This document shows positions 1-9,006 of a stretch of 64,000 nt of DNA, piece by piece. How positions within the stretch are numbered: position 1 is the stretch's first letter; every line of letters begins with the position of its first letter. Position numbers and translations under genes: made by a program. The notes under the pieces are model-generated. The model did no database searches. It saw only the letters and a program-made list of their open reading frames with translations, and was not told where the DNA came from. The DNA lies in the NCBI RefSeq assembly GCF_001013905.1, contig NZ_LN831790.1:1302001-1366000 (forward strand), in the 5' to 3' direction. The stretch is from Streptomyces leeuwenhoekii (GTDB lineage: Bacteria; Actinomycetota; Actinomycetes; Streptomycetales; Streptomycetaceae).

Positions 1-355
1 GCGAGGTGGAGGCATGGCTGTTCTCGATGACGTCGTGCTCGGACTCCTCCCGCGACGGATATCCGGACAGCCCGCCCTTTCCGCGCAGTTTGGAGAAGTC
101 CTGCCGCCCGGTCAGCAGTTTGTGGACGTAGCTCTGGTGCCCGGTGTCCCACAGGATGCGGTCGACCGGCGAGGCGAAGACCCGGTGGAGCGCGAGGGTG
201 AGCTCCACCACCCCCAGGTTGGGTCCGAGGTGGCCGCCGGTCCGGGCGACCGCCCGCACCAGGAAGTCGCGTATCTCGCCGGACAGTCGCCCGAGCTGCG
301 CCTCGGGCAGCGCCTTCAGGTCATGTGGTCCCCGGATGGTCTCCAGAATGGTCAC
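1..355 (-). CDS. dxs: 1-deoxy-D-xylulose-5-phosphate synthase (partial, N-terminal part)
   Basis: Thiamine-diphosphate enzyme that condenses pyruvate and glyceraldehyde 3-phosphate to DXP, the first step of the MEP isoprenoid pathway, in the cytoplasm. Only about 118 N-terminal residues are in the window; the gene runs off the left edge. The translation begins [16 protein letters not shown] and contains [14 protein letters not shown] and [14 protein letters not shown], both typical of DXS; the GDG metal-binding motif lies outside. The GTG start at 355 follows an AAGGGGG ribosome site about 8 nt upstream. It lies downstream of hpnH in the hopanoid locus, separated by 266 nt with no convincing gene. 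As a second, pathway-linked dxs it probably boosts precursor supply for hopanoids; that role is inference from position. Confidence 0.9.
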   Translation of the reverse strand, partial: MTILETIRGPHDLKALPEAQLGRLSGEIRDFLVRAVARTGGHLGPNLGVVELTLALHRVFASPVDRILWDTGHQSYVHKLLTGRQDFSKLRGKGGLSGYPSREESEHDVIENSHASTS

Positions 356-621
356 GTTCGGCCCCCTTCGATCCGTGCTTGCCGCTCACGTGACGGCCTG
401 CTCCCCCGGCGCGGCGCCGTCCCGCTCCGTCTGCTCGGCGATCCTCGTCGCCGCTTCGATCCGCGCCCGGGCGGTCTCCCGTCCGGGCGGTCCCGGCGGC
501 CTGCACCGCCGGTGAGGCCGGCCCCTGCAGTCACCGCGGGCCGCAGGCCACCGGAGCGCGCGCCGCTCGGCGGCCGGGCGGACCTCCTCGGACAGCCCCC
601 GGGGGGCGACGGCCCGCGGTG

Positions 622-1644
622 TCAGCCCCGGTTTCCGGACACGGTCTCGCGCAGGGCGCGCAGGGACTCCTTCAGGGAGCCGGTGGTGGCCAGGACGGCG
701 GTGGGCTCGTAGCCGCAGTGCGCCATGCAGTTGGCGCAGCGCGGGTCCCTGCCGCGGCCGTACCGGTCCCAGTCGGTCTCCTCGATCAGCTCCCGGTAGG
801 TGGACACGTACCCGTCGCTCATCAGGTAGCAGGGGCGCTGCCAGCCGAAGAGGGAGTAGTTCGGGATCGCCCACGCGGTGCACGGGAAGTCGACCCTGCC
901 CTCCAGGAAGTCCAGGAACAGCGGCGAGTGGTTCAGCCGCCAGCGGCGCCGGTTGCCGCCGGAGAACGCCTTCCTGAACAGCTCGCGGGTCTGCTCCACG
1001 CCGAGGAAGTGCTCCTGGTCGGGGGCCTTCTCGTAGGCGTAGGCGGGCGAGATCATCATCTCGTCGACCTGGAGCTCGTCGTTGAGGTAGTCGAGCACCT
1101 CGATGACGGTCTGCGGGGTGTCGGTGTTGAAGAAGGTCGAGTTGGTGGTGACCCGGAAGCCGCGCCGCTTGGCCTCCTTGATGGCCGCCACCGCCTCGTC
1201 GAACACGCCCTCTTTCGCGACGGAGGCGTCGTGCCGCTCGCGCAGTCCGTCGATGTGCACCGCGAAGGCGAAGTAGGGAGAGGGCCGGAACTTGTCCATC
1301 TTCTTGCGCAGCAGCATGGCATTGGTGCACAGGAAGACGTATTTGCGTTTGGCCACCAATTGCCGCACGATCTCGTCGATCTGCGGGTGCATCAGGGGCT
1401 CGCCGCCGGCGATGGACACCATCGGGGCGCCCGACTCCAGAACGGCCCCCACGGCCTGGGCGACGGGCATGCGCTGCTTGAGGACTCCGGCCGGGTGCTG
1501 GATCTTGCCGCAGCCCTCGCACTTCAGATTGCACGCGAAGAGCGGTTCCAGCTCGACGATGAGCGGGAACTTGTCCCGCCGGCGGAGCTTTTGTTCAGCC
1601 AAGTATGTAGCGACCTTGATGGACTGGCGCAGCGGCATGGCCAT
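622..1644 (-). CDS. hpnH: Adenosyl-hopene transferase HpnH (radical SAM)
   Basis: Radical SAM enzyme that joins the 5'-deoxyadenosyl group to diploptene, giving adenosylhopane, the first step of extended (C35) hopanoid side chains. The 340-aa product has the CxxxCxxC iron-sulfur motif at C38, C42 and C45 (CNLKCEGC), followed by a GGEPL motif that contacts SAM. I chose the ATG at 1644 because AGGAGG sits 8 nt upstream; the in-frame GTG at 1653 overlaps that ribosome site. It starts 5 nt after hpnG ends, so the two are probably co-translated. Length and motifs match the family. Confidence 0.95.
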   Translation of the reverse strand: MAMPLRQSIKVATYLAEQKLRRRDKFPLIVELEPLFACNLKCEGCGKIQHPAGVLKQRMPVAQAVGAVLESGAPMVSIAGGEPLMHPQIDEIVRQLVAKRKYVFLCTNAMLLRKKMDKFRPSPYFAFAVHIDGLRERHDASVAKEGVFDEAVAAIKEAKRRGFRVTTNSTFFNTDTPQTVIEVLDYLNDELQVDEMMISPAYAYEKAPDQEHFLGVEQTRELFRKAFSGGNRRRWRLNHSPLFLDFLEGRVDFPCTAWAIPNYSLFGWQRPCYLMSDGYVSTYRELIEETDWDRYGRGRDPRCANCMAHCGYEPTAVLATTGSLKESLRALRETVSGNRG

Positions 1645-1649
1645 CGGGC

Positions 1650-2291
1650 TCACCTCCTGGGGAGCAACACATTACGGTGCCATTCGAAGAATGCAGGCAG
1701 TACGGAACGAAGGACGCGGAAAGCCGATATTCCACCGCGCACCGTGCCGATCCGGACCAGTTCGTGTTCTGGAGCGTCCACGACCACCCGGACGGCCGCA
1801 ACCGGACGCTCGCCCGTCCGCACGGCGGCCAGCAGCGTGGTCGCCGACTCCATGTCGGCGGCGATGGCCCCGGTGGCGCGCAGGGCGGACCGCTCCGAGC
1901 CGCGGACCACGTGGTCGGAGCCGACGAGCGGCCCGGTGTGGACGGTCCGCCCGGGCAGGATGCGGCCGAGCTCCTTGACGAGCGGGCCGGTCCCGGTGCA
2001 CGGCACGCTGCCGCGCGGGTCGCGGGTCTCGTCGGCGACGACCAGATCGCCCGGATGCATGCCGGGGGCCAGGCCGGCGCAGAAGCCGGTGGCCAGGACG
2101 GCGGCACCGGCGAGCGCCGGGTCGGCCAGGACCCGGGTGACGGAGCGCGCGGCCGCCACCGGTCCCATGCCGGTGCGCAGGACGGTGACGGGCCCGTCGG
2201 CACCGCCGCGGTCGCCGGCGCGCAGCGCGAGGTGCTCGATGCCGAGCGCGCAGGCGACCAGCAGCGGTGCCGGAGCGGGCCGGGCGCTCAT
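1650..2291 (-). CDS. hpnG: Adenosylhopane nucleosidase/phosphorylase-type protein HpnG
   Basis: Member of the nucleoside phosphorylase / MTA-SAH nucleosidase superfamily, assigned to HpnG, which removes adenine from adenosylhopane to form the ribosylhopane/phosphoribohopane intermediate. The 213-aa protein has the family glycine-rich segment near the N-terminus (VLRTGMGPVAAARSV), ATGFCAGL, and the substrate-binding ADMES motif (AADMESATTL). The start ATG at 2291 shares one base with the shc stop codon (TGATG), showing translational coupling. Without its shc/hpnH context it would only be called a phosphorylase-family protein. Confidence 0.88.
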   Translation of the reverse strand: MSARPAPAPLLVACALGIEHLALRAGDRGGADGPVTVLRTGMGPVAAARSVTRVLADPALAGAAVLATGFCAGLAPGMHPGDLVVADETRDPRGSVPCTGTGPLVKELGRILPGRTVHTGPLVGSDHVVRGSERSALRATGAIAADMESATTLLAAVRTGERPVAAVRVVVDAPEHELVRIGTVRGGISAFRVLRSVLPAFFEWHRNVLLPRR

Positions 2292-4318
2292 CAGCTCCCC
2301 TTCGCCTCGGCGAGGGGCCGGTTCGCGGTGGGCCCGGTCAGGACGGCGGGCTCTCCGTTCACGTACCGGCCGAGCGCGGTGAGCGGGAAGACCTGACGGT
2401 AGAGGTGGTAGTTGATGGAGAAGTCCCAGGGGAAGCCGGTGCCGGTGAAGTAGGGCTCGTCCCAGGAGCCGTCCTCCCGCTGGGTGGTGGCGAGCCACTG
2501 GATGCCGCGCTCGACGGCCTGGGAGTCCCGCTCCCCCGCCGCGAGCAGGGCCATCAGCGCCCAGGCCGTCTGGGAGGCGGTCGAGGCACCCCGGCCGCTC
2601 CACTTCGCGGCGTCCCGGTAGGACCGCAGGTCCTCGCCCCAGCCTCCGTCGTCGTTCTGGACCGACTCCAGCCAGGCGACCGCCCGGCGGATCGCCGGAT
2701 GGGAGCCGGGGAGGCCGGCCGCGACCAGGGCGGGGACCACCGATCCCGTGCCGTAGACGTAGTTGACGCCCCAGCGGCCGAACCACGAGCCGTCCGGCTC
2801 CTGTTCGGCCAGCAGCCACTCGACTCCGCGCCGGGTGCGCGGGTCGTGGGCCAGGCCCTCGACGGCGAGCATCTCCACGACATGCGCGGTGACGTCCGCG
2901 GACGGCGGGTCGATGACCTCGCCGAAGTCGCAGAACGGCAGCCGGTTGGGGAAGGGGCTGGTGTTGTCGACGTCGAAGGCGCCCCAGGCCCCGTTCTTCG
3001 ACTGCATGCCGAGGTTCCAGCGAACTCCGCGTCCGATGGCCTTCTCCACCCGCTCCGGGTCGTGGTGCTTGACGCGGCGCAGCGCGAGGACCACCTCGGC
3101 GGTGTCGTCGATGTCGGGGTAGTTGTCGTTGTGGAACTCGAACGCCCAGCCGCCGGGCGGGAGTCCGGGCCTGCGCACCGACCAGTCGCCGGGGCGCACC
3201 ACCTGCTCGCCGAGCATCCAGTCGGCGGCCTTCACCAACTGGGGGTGATCGGCGGGCAGGCCGGCGTCGGCCAGGGCGATGGTGGCCAGGCAGGTGTCCC
3301 ACACCGGGGACTGGCAGGCTTCGATCATGCGGGCGCCGTCCTCGCGCCGGACGGCGAACCGGTCCAGCGACTGCAGGCCCGCCCGCATCACCGGGTGCTG
3401 GAGGTCGTAGCCCAGCAGGTACAGCGCGATGATCGAGTACACGGCCGGCGGCTGGATGCCGCCCCAGCAGCCGTCGTTCTCCTGCCGTTCGATGATCCAG
3501 CGCGCGGCGGTGTTCATGGCGGCCCTGCGCAGCCGGCGGGGCGCCACCCTGCGGAAGGCGTGCAGCGCCTTGTCGATCCGCTGGAAGGCGCCGTCCCAGC
3601 TCGCGGCCGGTGCCAGGGGCTTGGCGGGGTTCGGGTGGGCGGGGTCGGTGTGCAGCTCGTCGAGGGGGAAGGGCGCGGGCCGTACGGGGCGCTTCGCCGA
3701 GACGATGGTCAGCGGCACGATGGTCTGCCGGGCCCAGCAGCCGAAGTCGTAGATGTTGAGCGGCAGCCAGGTGGGGAAGTAGATGATCTCCGGCGGGAGT
3801 TCGGGCAGGTCCTCCCACTTCCACCAGCCGAACAGGGCGAGCCAGATGCGGGTGAAGACGCGGGAGGCGGCGATGCCGCCCTGCTCGCGGATCCAGGCGG
3901 AGGCCCTCGCCATGTGGGGGGCGTCGGGCGCGTCGCCGGCCAGGCGGAGGGCGACGTACGCCTCGATGGTGGCGGACAGGTCGCCGGGGCCGCCGTGGAA
4001 CGTGGCCCAGGTGCCGTCCTCGCGCTGCTCGCCGCGGACGAAGAGGGCGGCGGCGCGGGTGGTGTCCTCGTCCAGGATGCCGAGGAACTGGCGGAGCATC
4101 AGGTCCTCGGCGTCCATGGTGACGTTGGTCTCGAGGTCGCCCTTCCACCAGCCTTCGGCGTCCTGCCGGGCGAGCAGGAAGTCGGTGGCGCGCCGCATGG
4201 CGCGGGCGGCGGCTTCCGGTACCCCGGCCGCCTCGGGGACGGTGCTGTCGGTTTCGCTGGCCGCGGCAGCGCGGGGCGGCAGGGTGGCCCCGGTGCTTCC
4301 GTCGGTCGTCGCTGTCAT
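2291..4318 (-). CDS. shc: Squalene-hopene cyclase
   Basis: Membrane-associated class II triterpene cyclase that folds squalene into hopene/hopanol, the core hopanoid step. The 675-aa product contains the catalytic DxDDTA box (DIDDTA, residues 402-407; protonating Asp in the middle) and many QW-type repeats such as QEDGSW, QENDGCWGG and QNDDGGWGE that stabilise the alpha-barrel. I used the ATG at 4318, preceded by GAAGGGGAAG; an upstream extension to 4393 lacks a ribosome site. It lies between a prenyl diphosphate synthase gene (114 nt gap) and hpnG (1-nt overlap). Confidence 0.97.
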   Translation of the reverse strand: MTATTDGSTGATLPPRAAAASETDSTVPEAAGVPEAAARAMRRATDFLLARQDAEGWWKGDLETNVTMDAEDLMLRQFLGILDEDTTRAAALFVRGEQREDGTWATFHGGPGDLSATIEAYVALRLAGDAPDAPHMARASAWIREQGGIAASRVFTRIWLALFGWWKWEDLPELPPEIIYFPTWLPLNIYDFGCWARQTIVPLTIVSAKRPVRPAPFPLDELHTDPAHPNPAKPLAPAASWDGAFQRIDKALHAFRRVAPRRLRRAAMNTAARWIIERQENDGCWGGIQPPAVYSIIALYLLGYDLQHPVMRAGLQSLDRFAVRREDGARMIEACQSPVWDTCLATIALADAGLPADHPQLVKAADWMLGEQVVRPGDWSVRRPGLPPGGWAFEFHNDNYPDIDDTAEVVLALRRVKHHDPERVEKAIGRGVRWNLGMQSKNGAWGAFDVDNTSPFPNRLPFCDFGEVIDPPSADVTAHVVEMLAVEGLAHDPRTRRGVEWLLAEQEPDGSWFGRWGVNYVYGTGSVVPALVAAGLPGSHPAIRRAVAWLESVQNDDGGWGEDLRSYRDAAKWSGRGASTASQTAWALMALLAAGERDSQAVERGIQWLATTQREDGSWDEPYFTGTGFPWDFSINYHLYRQVFPLTALGRYVNGEPAVLTGPTANRPLAEAKGS

Positions 4319-4432
4319 GGCTTCCCCTTCGTGCAGTGTGCTGATGCGTCTGCTGTGGGTCCGCCGTCGGCCGGTGACGTCCGGTCGCGTCACCGGCCGG
4401 CGACTACGCGAGGTGTATTCGGCCGATAGTGA

Positions 4433-5557
4433 TCATCTCTTTCGTACGACGACGAAGTCGGCGAGCGCCGTGAAGCGGGCCCGCACACGGTCGGGCATGT
4501 CGACGGCGTCGAGGGCTTCGATGGCGATGGTGTGCTGGCGACGCGCCTCTTCGGCGGTCCAGTCCCGGCCGCCCGCCTCCTCGATCAGGGCGGCGCGGGC
4601 CGCGAACTCCTCCTCGGAGAAGTTCGCGAAGTCGCTGCTCTTGGCGTCGGCGGCGAGGATCTCGCCCAGCCGCTCGGAGGCGGGACCGCCCGCCGCGAGC
4701 GCGGCGACGACCGGCAGCGACTTCTTGCGCTGGCGCAGGTCGCTCCAGGTCTGCTTGCCGGTGGCCTCCGGGTCGCCCCAGATGCCGAGGAGGTCGTCGA
4801 TGGCCTGGAAGGCCAGGCCCAGGTGGTAGCCGTACCGCTCCAGCGCGTCGGCGGTGGCGTCGTCGGCGCCGCCGAGGACCGCGCCGATGGAGCTGGCGCA
4901 GGCCAGCAGGGCGCCGGTCTTGTTGCCCTCCATCTCCAGGCACTCCTCGACGCTGACGCGGTCGCGGTGCTCGTAGGAGATGTCCTGGGCCTGGCCGTCG
5001 ATCAGGGCGCGGGAGGCGGCGGTGAGACGGCGGGCGGCCCGGCCCGCCTCCACGGTCCCGAGTTCGAGCAGGGCCTCGCCCGCCAGGGCGAAGAGGGCGT
5101 CGCCGACCAGGATGGCCTGGGCCGGGCCGTGGATCTTCCAGACCGTGTCGCGGTGGCGGCGCTGCTCGTCGCCGTCCATCAGGTCGTCGTGGAGCAGCGA
5201 GAAGTTGTGGACCAGTTCCACGGCGACGGCGCCGGGGACGCCCACCTCGGGCGCGGCGCCGGTGACCTCGGCGGAGAGCACCGCGAGGGCGGGACGGACG
5301 GCCTTGCCGCCGTCGCCGTCCGCCGGGTTGCCCTGGGCGTCGATCCAGCCGAAGTGGTAGGCGGCGACGGTGTCCATGGGAGGCGCCAGGCGGTCGACGA
5401 CCGCGCGCAGTACCGGTGTGGCCAAGGTCCGGCCGCGCTCCAGGAGCGCGGTCACGTCCACCGCGTCAGCCGTCGGGGCCGGGGGCACAGTGGGCACAGT
5501 TTCTCCTCTGCTTGCGGTACCGCGAGTGCGGCGGTCGGTGGCGCGTGGGTCGGTCAT
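4433..5557 (-). CDS. Polyprenyl diphosphate synthase (farnesyl/geranylgeranyl type)
   Basis: Trans-type prenyltransferase that extends allylic diphosphates with IPP; in this operon it probably supplies the farnesyl diphosphate used by HpnD. The 374-aa protein has the first aspartate-rich motif DDLMD (residues 124-128) and a second DD at 254-255 in QAIDDLLGIWGD, plus the GGKAVRP IPP-binding segment. Two adjacent ATGs exist (5560 and 5557). AGGAGG lies 4 nt before the first and 7 nt before the second, so I chose 5557. Either way the start overlaps the hpnE stop codon. Chain length cannot be read from the sequence. Confidence 0.9.
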   Translation of the reverse strand: MTDPRATDRRTRGTASRGETVPTVPPAPTADAVDVTALLERGRTLATPVLRAVVDRLAPPMDTVAAYHFGWIDAQGNPADGDGGKAVRPALAVLSAEVTGAAPEVGVPGAVAVELVHNFSLLHDDLMDGDEQRRHRDTVWKIHGPAQAILVGDALFALAGEALLELGTVEAGRAARRLTAASRALIDGQAQDISYEHRDRVSVEECLEMEGNKTGALLACASSIGAVLGGADDATADALERYGYHLGLAFQAIDDLLGIWGDPEATGKQTWSDLRQRKKSLPVVAALAAGGPASERLGEILAADAKSSDFANFSEEEFAARAALIEEAGGRDWTAEEARRQHTIAIEALDAVDMPDRVRARFTALADFVVVRKR

Positions 5558-6990
5558 CATGCCGCCTCCTCGAAGAAGTCGGGGAGGAGATCGCGGGACC
5601 GGCCCAGGGCGCCGAGCGCGGCGCCCGCCGCGCCGACGCCGCTGCGGACCGCACTCTCCATCGTCGCGGGCCACCCGGTGGCGGTCCACGCCCCGGCCAG
5701 GTACAGGCCGGGTGCCTTGGTGCGGGCGCCGGGCCTGAGGCGTCCGACGCCGGGGGCGGGAGCGAAGGTCGCGGTGCGCTCCCTGGTCACGAAGAAGTCC
5801 TTCACCTCGGCGCCGCGAGCGCGGGGAAGCAGCCGCTCCAGCTCGGGCAGGTACCGCTCGCGCAGCACGGCCACGGGCGCGTCGATCTCTTCCTGGGCGG
5901 CCGACTGGGAGACCGCCAGGTACTGGCCCCGCGTCAGCCCGGACGCCTCGGTCCGGTCGAACACCCATTGCAGGGGGGTGCCGAGGGCGGTGAGGAACGG
6001 TACGCCCAGGACCTCGCGGTCGTAGACGACGTGCACGTTGAGGATCGGCGCGGTGCCGATCTCCAGCAGCCTTTCGGGGGCGTCCAGCGCGCCCTCGGGG
6101 AGCAGGGCGTGCGCCTCGCGCTGCGGTACGGCGAGCACGACCGCGTCCGCGTCGAGCGTCTGGCCGGGAACGCGCACGCGCCAGCCGCCGCCGGCGGCGG
6201 CGCAGACGGCGGTGACGCGGGTGCGGACCTCGGTGCGGACACCGGCGGCGTCGAGCGCCTTGCGGGCCAGCCGGTCGTGCAGGTCGCCCAGCGGGACGCG
6301 GGCCCAGCCGATGTCGGCCGCGCCCGGGTCGGACAGCAGACCGGTTTTGAACACCATCGCGGCCAGGGCCAGGGAGGCGTCGCCCGCGACCGCGTTGAGG
6401 GTGGCGACCCCCACCAGGTCCCACAGTGCCTCGACGGCACGCGGCGACTGGCCGTGCGCGGCCAGCCAGCTACCGAAGTCCTGGCTGTCCAGCGAGGGGT
6501 CGGCGAGGTCCAGGCCGCGCAGCGCGAGCGCGGCCCGGCCCACCCTGGCGCGGTCGGCGAGCGAGAGGTGCGGGTACGTGGCCAGGCTCCGCCCCAGGTG
6601 CAGGGGTACGGGCAGGGCGTCGCGCCGCAGTCGGCCCAGCCGCCGTCCCGCCGGCCGGTCCAGGTCGACGACGGGCACGTCGAGGCGGTCCTGCAACGGC
6701 GCCAGCGCCGCCCCCTCGATGCGGTCGAGGAACCACCGGTAGGCGGTGCAGCAGCGCAGGTACACGTGCTGGCCGTTGTCGACGGTCAGGCCGCCGCGCC
6801 GGAAGGAGAAGGCGAGCCCGCCCAGCCGCGGCCGGCCTTCCAGCAGGGTGACGCGCACCCCGGCGTCGGCGAGGGTGAGCGCCGCCGTGACGCCGGCGAG
6901 GCCGCCGCCGACCACGACGGCGTGGCGCGCGGAGCGGGTCCCGGCGTCCGCGAGGGGTCCCTTCGGCGCCGCGTCGTTGCCGTGGGTCAT
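5557..6990 (-). CDS. hpnE: Hydroxysqualene dehydroxylase HpnE
   Basis: FAD-dependent amine-oxidase-fold enzyme that reduces hydroxysqualene to squalene, the last step of the HpnCDE route. The 477-aa protein has the N-terminal dinucleotide-binding motif VVVGGGLAGVTAALTLADAG followed by the LEGRPRLGG acidic/glycine loop, and the C-terminal FAD motif GLYLAGAWTATGWPATMESA. The ATG at 6990 overlaps the stop of the 46-aa ORF upstream (ATGA) and has a GGAAGGG ribosome site. It is tightly linked to hpnD and the prenyl synthase. Confidence 0.93.
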   Translation of the reverse strand: MTHGNDAAPKGPLADAGTRSARHAVVVGGGLAGVTAALTLADAGVRVTLLEGRPRLGGLAFSFRRGGLTVDNGQHVYLRCCTAYRWFLDRIEGAALAPLQDRLDVPVVDLDRPAGRRLGRLRRDALPVPLHLGRSLATYPHLSLADRARVGRAALALRGLDLADPSLDSQDFGSWLAAHGQSPRAVEALWDLVGVATLNAVAGDASLALAAMVFKTGLLSDPGAADIGWARVPLGDLHDRLARKALDAAGVRTEVRTRVTAVCAAAGGGWRVRVPGQTLDADAVVLAVPQREAHALLPEGALDAPERLLEIGTAPILNVHVVYDREVLGVPFLTALGTPLQWVFDRTEASGLTRGQYLAVSQSAAQEEIDAPVAVLRERYLPELERLLPRARGAEVKDFFVTRERTATFAPAPGVGRLRPGARTKAPGLYLAGAWTATGWPATMESAVRSGVGAAGAALGALGRSRDLLPDFFEEAA

Positions 6991-7127
6991 GGTGCGCCCT
7001 TCCCTGTGCGGTGGCCGTGGCGTGCGAACGGTGCACGACCGACCGTCTCAGTCAGGGACGCGGCGCGCCACCGGTGGGTTGACCGCCTCTGGTCACCGAT
7101 GGCCTCCGTTCGCACCGGTGTTCCCAT
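6987..7127 (-). CDS. 46-aa conserved small protein between hpnD and hpnE (DUF6380-like, tentative)
   Basis: Function unknown. The ORF begins with an ATG at 7127 that overlaps the hpnD stop (TGATG), has a perfect AGGAGG 8 nt upstream inside the end of hpnD, and ends in an ATGA overlap with the hpnE start, so it fills the hpnD-hpnE gap exactly. The product is basic and Arg-rich with a central ASLTETVGRAPF stretch. From memory this resembles the short Streptomyces DUF6380 peptides, but I could not check. It may be a true micro-protein or a translational bridge that carries ribosomes from hpnD to hpnE. It has no transmembrane segment and no cysteine. Confidence 0.7.
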   Translation of the reverse strand: MGTPVRTEAIGDQRRSTHRWRAASLTETVGRAPFARHGHRTGKGAP

Positions 7128-8077
7128 CAAACGCGCCTCCTGACGGTCTTCCGGGTCACGTGCCGGGCGTCCAGGCCGGACAGTCCGCGCACGGCGACGT
7201 ACGCCTTCTCGCGCCCCGGGAGCGAGACCCGGCCGCGCAGCACGGCCGCCGGGTCGCGCTCGATGCGGTCCAGCAGCCGGCGGTAGATGCCGGCCATGGC
7301 CGCGACGCAGGCCCCGCTGCGGCGGTCGAGCAGGGGCAGCAGCCGGTATCCCTCGGCGAAAAGGGCGCGGGCCCGTCGCACCTCGAAGTGGACCAGGCCC
7401 GCGAAGTCGGAGCCCTCCGGTGGAGTCGGCCCGCCGAACCCGGCCGAACACCCGAATTTGGCGAGGTCGTCGGCGGGCAGGTAGACCCGCCCGCCCTCGG
7501 CGTCCTCGCGGACGTCGCGCAGGATGTTGGTGAGTTGGAGCGCGAGCCCGAGCGTGTCGGCGTACTCGGGCGCGCGCTCGGCTCCACGCGCCCCCGGTTC
7601 CGTGCCGAACACACCGAGGGAGAGCCGCCCGATGGCGCCGGCCACACAGCGGCAGTAGACCTTCAGGTCCTCCCAGGTCTCGTAGGTCTCGCCGCGGACG
7701 TCCATCAGGACACCGTCGATCAGCTCGTCCAGTCCGCCGAGCGGGATCGGGAACCGTCCGGCGGCATGGGCGAGGGCCACCGCGACCGGGTCGGTGTCGT
7801 CCTGCGTCACCGCGCCCTCGCGGATGCGGGTGAGCAGCGCCCGGGTGTCCTCCAGCCGGGCGGCCTTCACGTCGTCGGTGAGGGCGCCGTCGCCGATGTC
7901 GTCGACGCGGCGCGAGAACGCGTACAGAGCCGACATCGCGCGGCGCTTGGCCGTGGGCAGCAGCCTGATCCCGTAGGCGAAGTTGCGGGCCTGCTGCCCG
8001 GTGACGGCCTCGCAGTAGCGGTAGGCGGCGAGTACCGGTGCGGACACGTGCGGTGCCGACTCCACGGTCCGGATCAC
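7127..8077 (-). CDS. hpnD: Presqualene diphosphate synthase HpnD
   Basis: Squalene/phytoene-synthase-fold enzyme that condenses two farnesyl diphosphates into presqualene diphosphate. The 316-aa product carries both aspartate-rich Mg-binding motifs, RRVDDIGDG near the N-terminus and ILRDVREDAEGGRVYLP in the second half. I give the GTG at 8077, which overlaps the hpnC stop (GTGA). The GAGGAG ribosome site is very close to it, so a GTG four codons later (8065) is also possible. Paralogous to the adjacent hpnC. Confidence 0.93.
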   Translation of the reverse strand: MIRTVESAPHVSAPVLAAYRYCEAVTGQQARNFAYGIRLLPTAKRRAMSALYAFSRRVDDIGDGALTDDVKAARLEDTRALLTRIREGAVTQDDTDPVAVALAHAAGRFPIPLGGLDELIDGVLMDVRGETYETWEDLKVYCRCVAGAIGRLSLGVFGTEPGARGAERAPEYADTLGLALQLTNILRDVREDAEGGRVYLPADDLAKFGCSAGFGGPTPPEGSDFAGLVHFEVRRARALFAEGYRLLPLLDRRSGACVAAMAGIYRRLLDRIERDPAAVLRGRVSLPGREKAYVAVRGLSGLDARHVTRKTVRRRV

Positions 8078-9006
8078 CTCTCTCCTCGCAGGGTCGAACC
8101 CATCTCGCGCAGCAACGGGACCTTGCCGGGCTTGGGCGGACCGGACAGCACGTCGTGGTCGGCGGCGGCGATCGCCCGCAGGGCCGCCTTTCCCCCCGCC
8201 ACGAACCCCGCGAGCAGCAGTCTCAGCCTGCCGTGGACGCTGCCCACCAGGGGGGCGCCCTCCTCCAGCAGATCGCGGGCGCGCTGCGCCTCGTACGCGA
8301 CCAGGGCGCGCACCGACGCGCCGGCGGTGGGCGCGGCGAGATCCGCCTCCCGGACGTGGAAGCGCCGCATGTCCTCGGCGGGCAGGTAGACGCGGTCGCG
8401 GGCGAGGTCCTCGGCCACGTCCTGGAGGTGCTCGATGATCTGGAGCGCCGTGCAGACGGCGTCGGAGCGGCGGATCCGCTCGGGCGTCGCGGTGCCGGTG
8501 ACGGCGAGGACCAGGCGGCCGACCGGGTTGGCCGACAGTTCGCAGTAGGCGAGGAGGTCGCCGTACGTCTCGTACCGCCCGACCGACTGGTCCTGGCGGT
8601 TGGCGGCGATCAGGCCGAGGAAGGGCCCGGGCGTCAGCGAGTGGCGGCGGACGGTGGGCTGGAGGCGGCGCAGGAGGGGGTGGCGCGGCACGGAGTCGAA
8701 GACGCGGCGCAGGTCGGCCTCGAAGGCGTCCAGCAGGACCAGCCGGTCCTCGGCCGCTGCCCCGGGAACGCCCAGGAGGCGGGCGTCGGCGCCGCCGGGG
8801 GCCAGGTCGCCGTCGCCGATGTCGTCGACGAGGCGGGCGAAGCCGTACACGGCCATCAGGTCGTCACGCCAGGCCCGGGGCAGGAAGAAGGGGGCCACGG
8901 GAAAGTTCTCGCCCGCGGCCTTGTCGAGCGTGCCGCGCACCGGGTCGGCGGCGCGCGCCGTGCCGGTGGCCGTCACCGCCGGCTGCCCGGGGCGGGGACG
9001 GCACAT
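8074..9006 (-). CDS. hpnC: Hydroxysqualene synthase HpnC
   Basis: Squalene-synthase-fold enzyme that converts presqualene diphosphate to hydroxysqualene; it acts between HpnD and HpnE. The 310-aa protein has LVDDIGDGD and EHLQDVAEDLARDRVYLP, the two Mg-binding aspartate motifs. It is the first gene of the hopanoid transcription unit. The ATG at 9006 has only a weak ribosome site; a GTG ten codons downstream (8976) is an alternative start. The promoter should lie in 9007-9300, but no strong hexamer pair stands out there. Confidence 0.92.
   Translation of the reverse strand: MCRPRPGQPAVTATGTARAADPVRGTLDKAAGENFPVAPFFLPRAWRDDLMAVYGFARLVDDIGDGDLAPGGADARLLGVPGAAAEDRLVLLDAFEADLRRVFDSVPRHPLLRRLQPTVRRHSLTPGPFLGLIAANRQDQSVGRYETYGDLLAYCELSANPVGRLVLAVTGTATPERIRRSDAVCTALQIIEHLQDVAEDLARDRVYLPAEDMRRFHVREADLAAPTAGASVRALVAYEAQRARDLLEEGAPLVGSVHGRLRLLLAGFVAGGKAALRAIAAADHDVLSGPPKPGKVPLLREMGSTLRGER

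Noticed and set aside
386..621. Open frame between hpnH and dxs (ending AEQTERDGAAPGEQAVT)
   Set aside because: It is the tail of an out-of-frame shadow of hpnH; no start with ribosome site lies in the gap and no family is recognisable.
2267..6025. Very long plus-strand open frames antisense to shc, the prenyl synthase and hpnE
   Set aside because: They are GC-driven shadows: the minus strand encodes full known enzymes, and the plus frames have no ribosome sites or family motifs.
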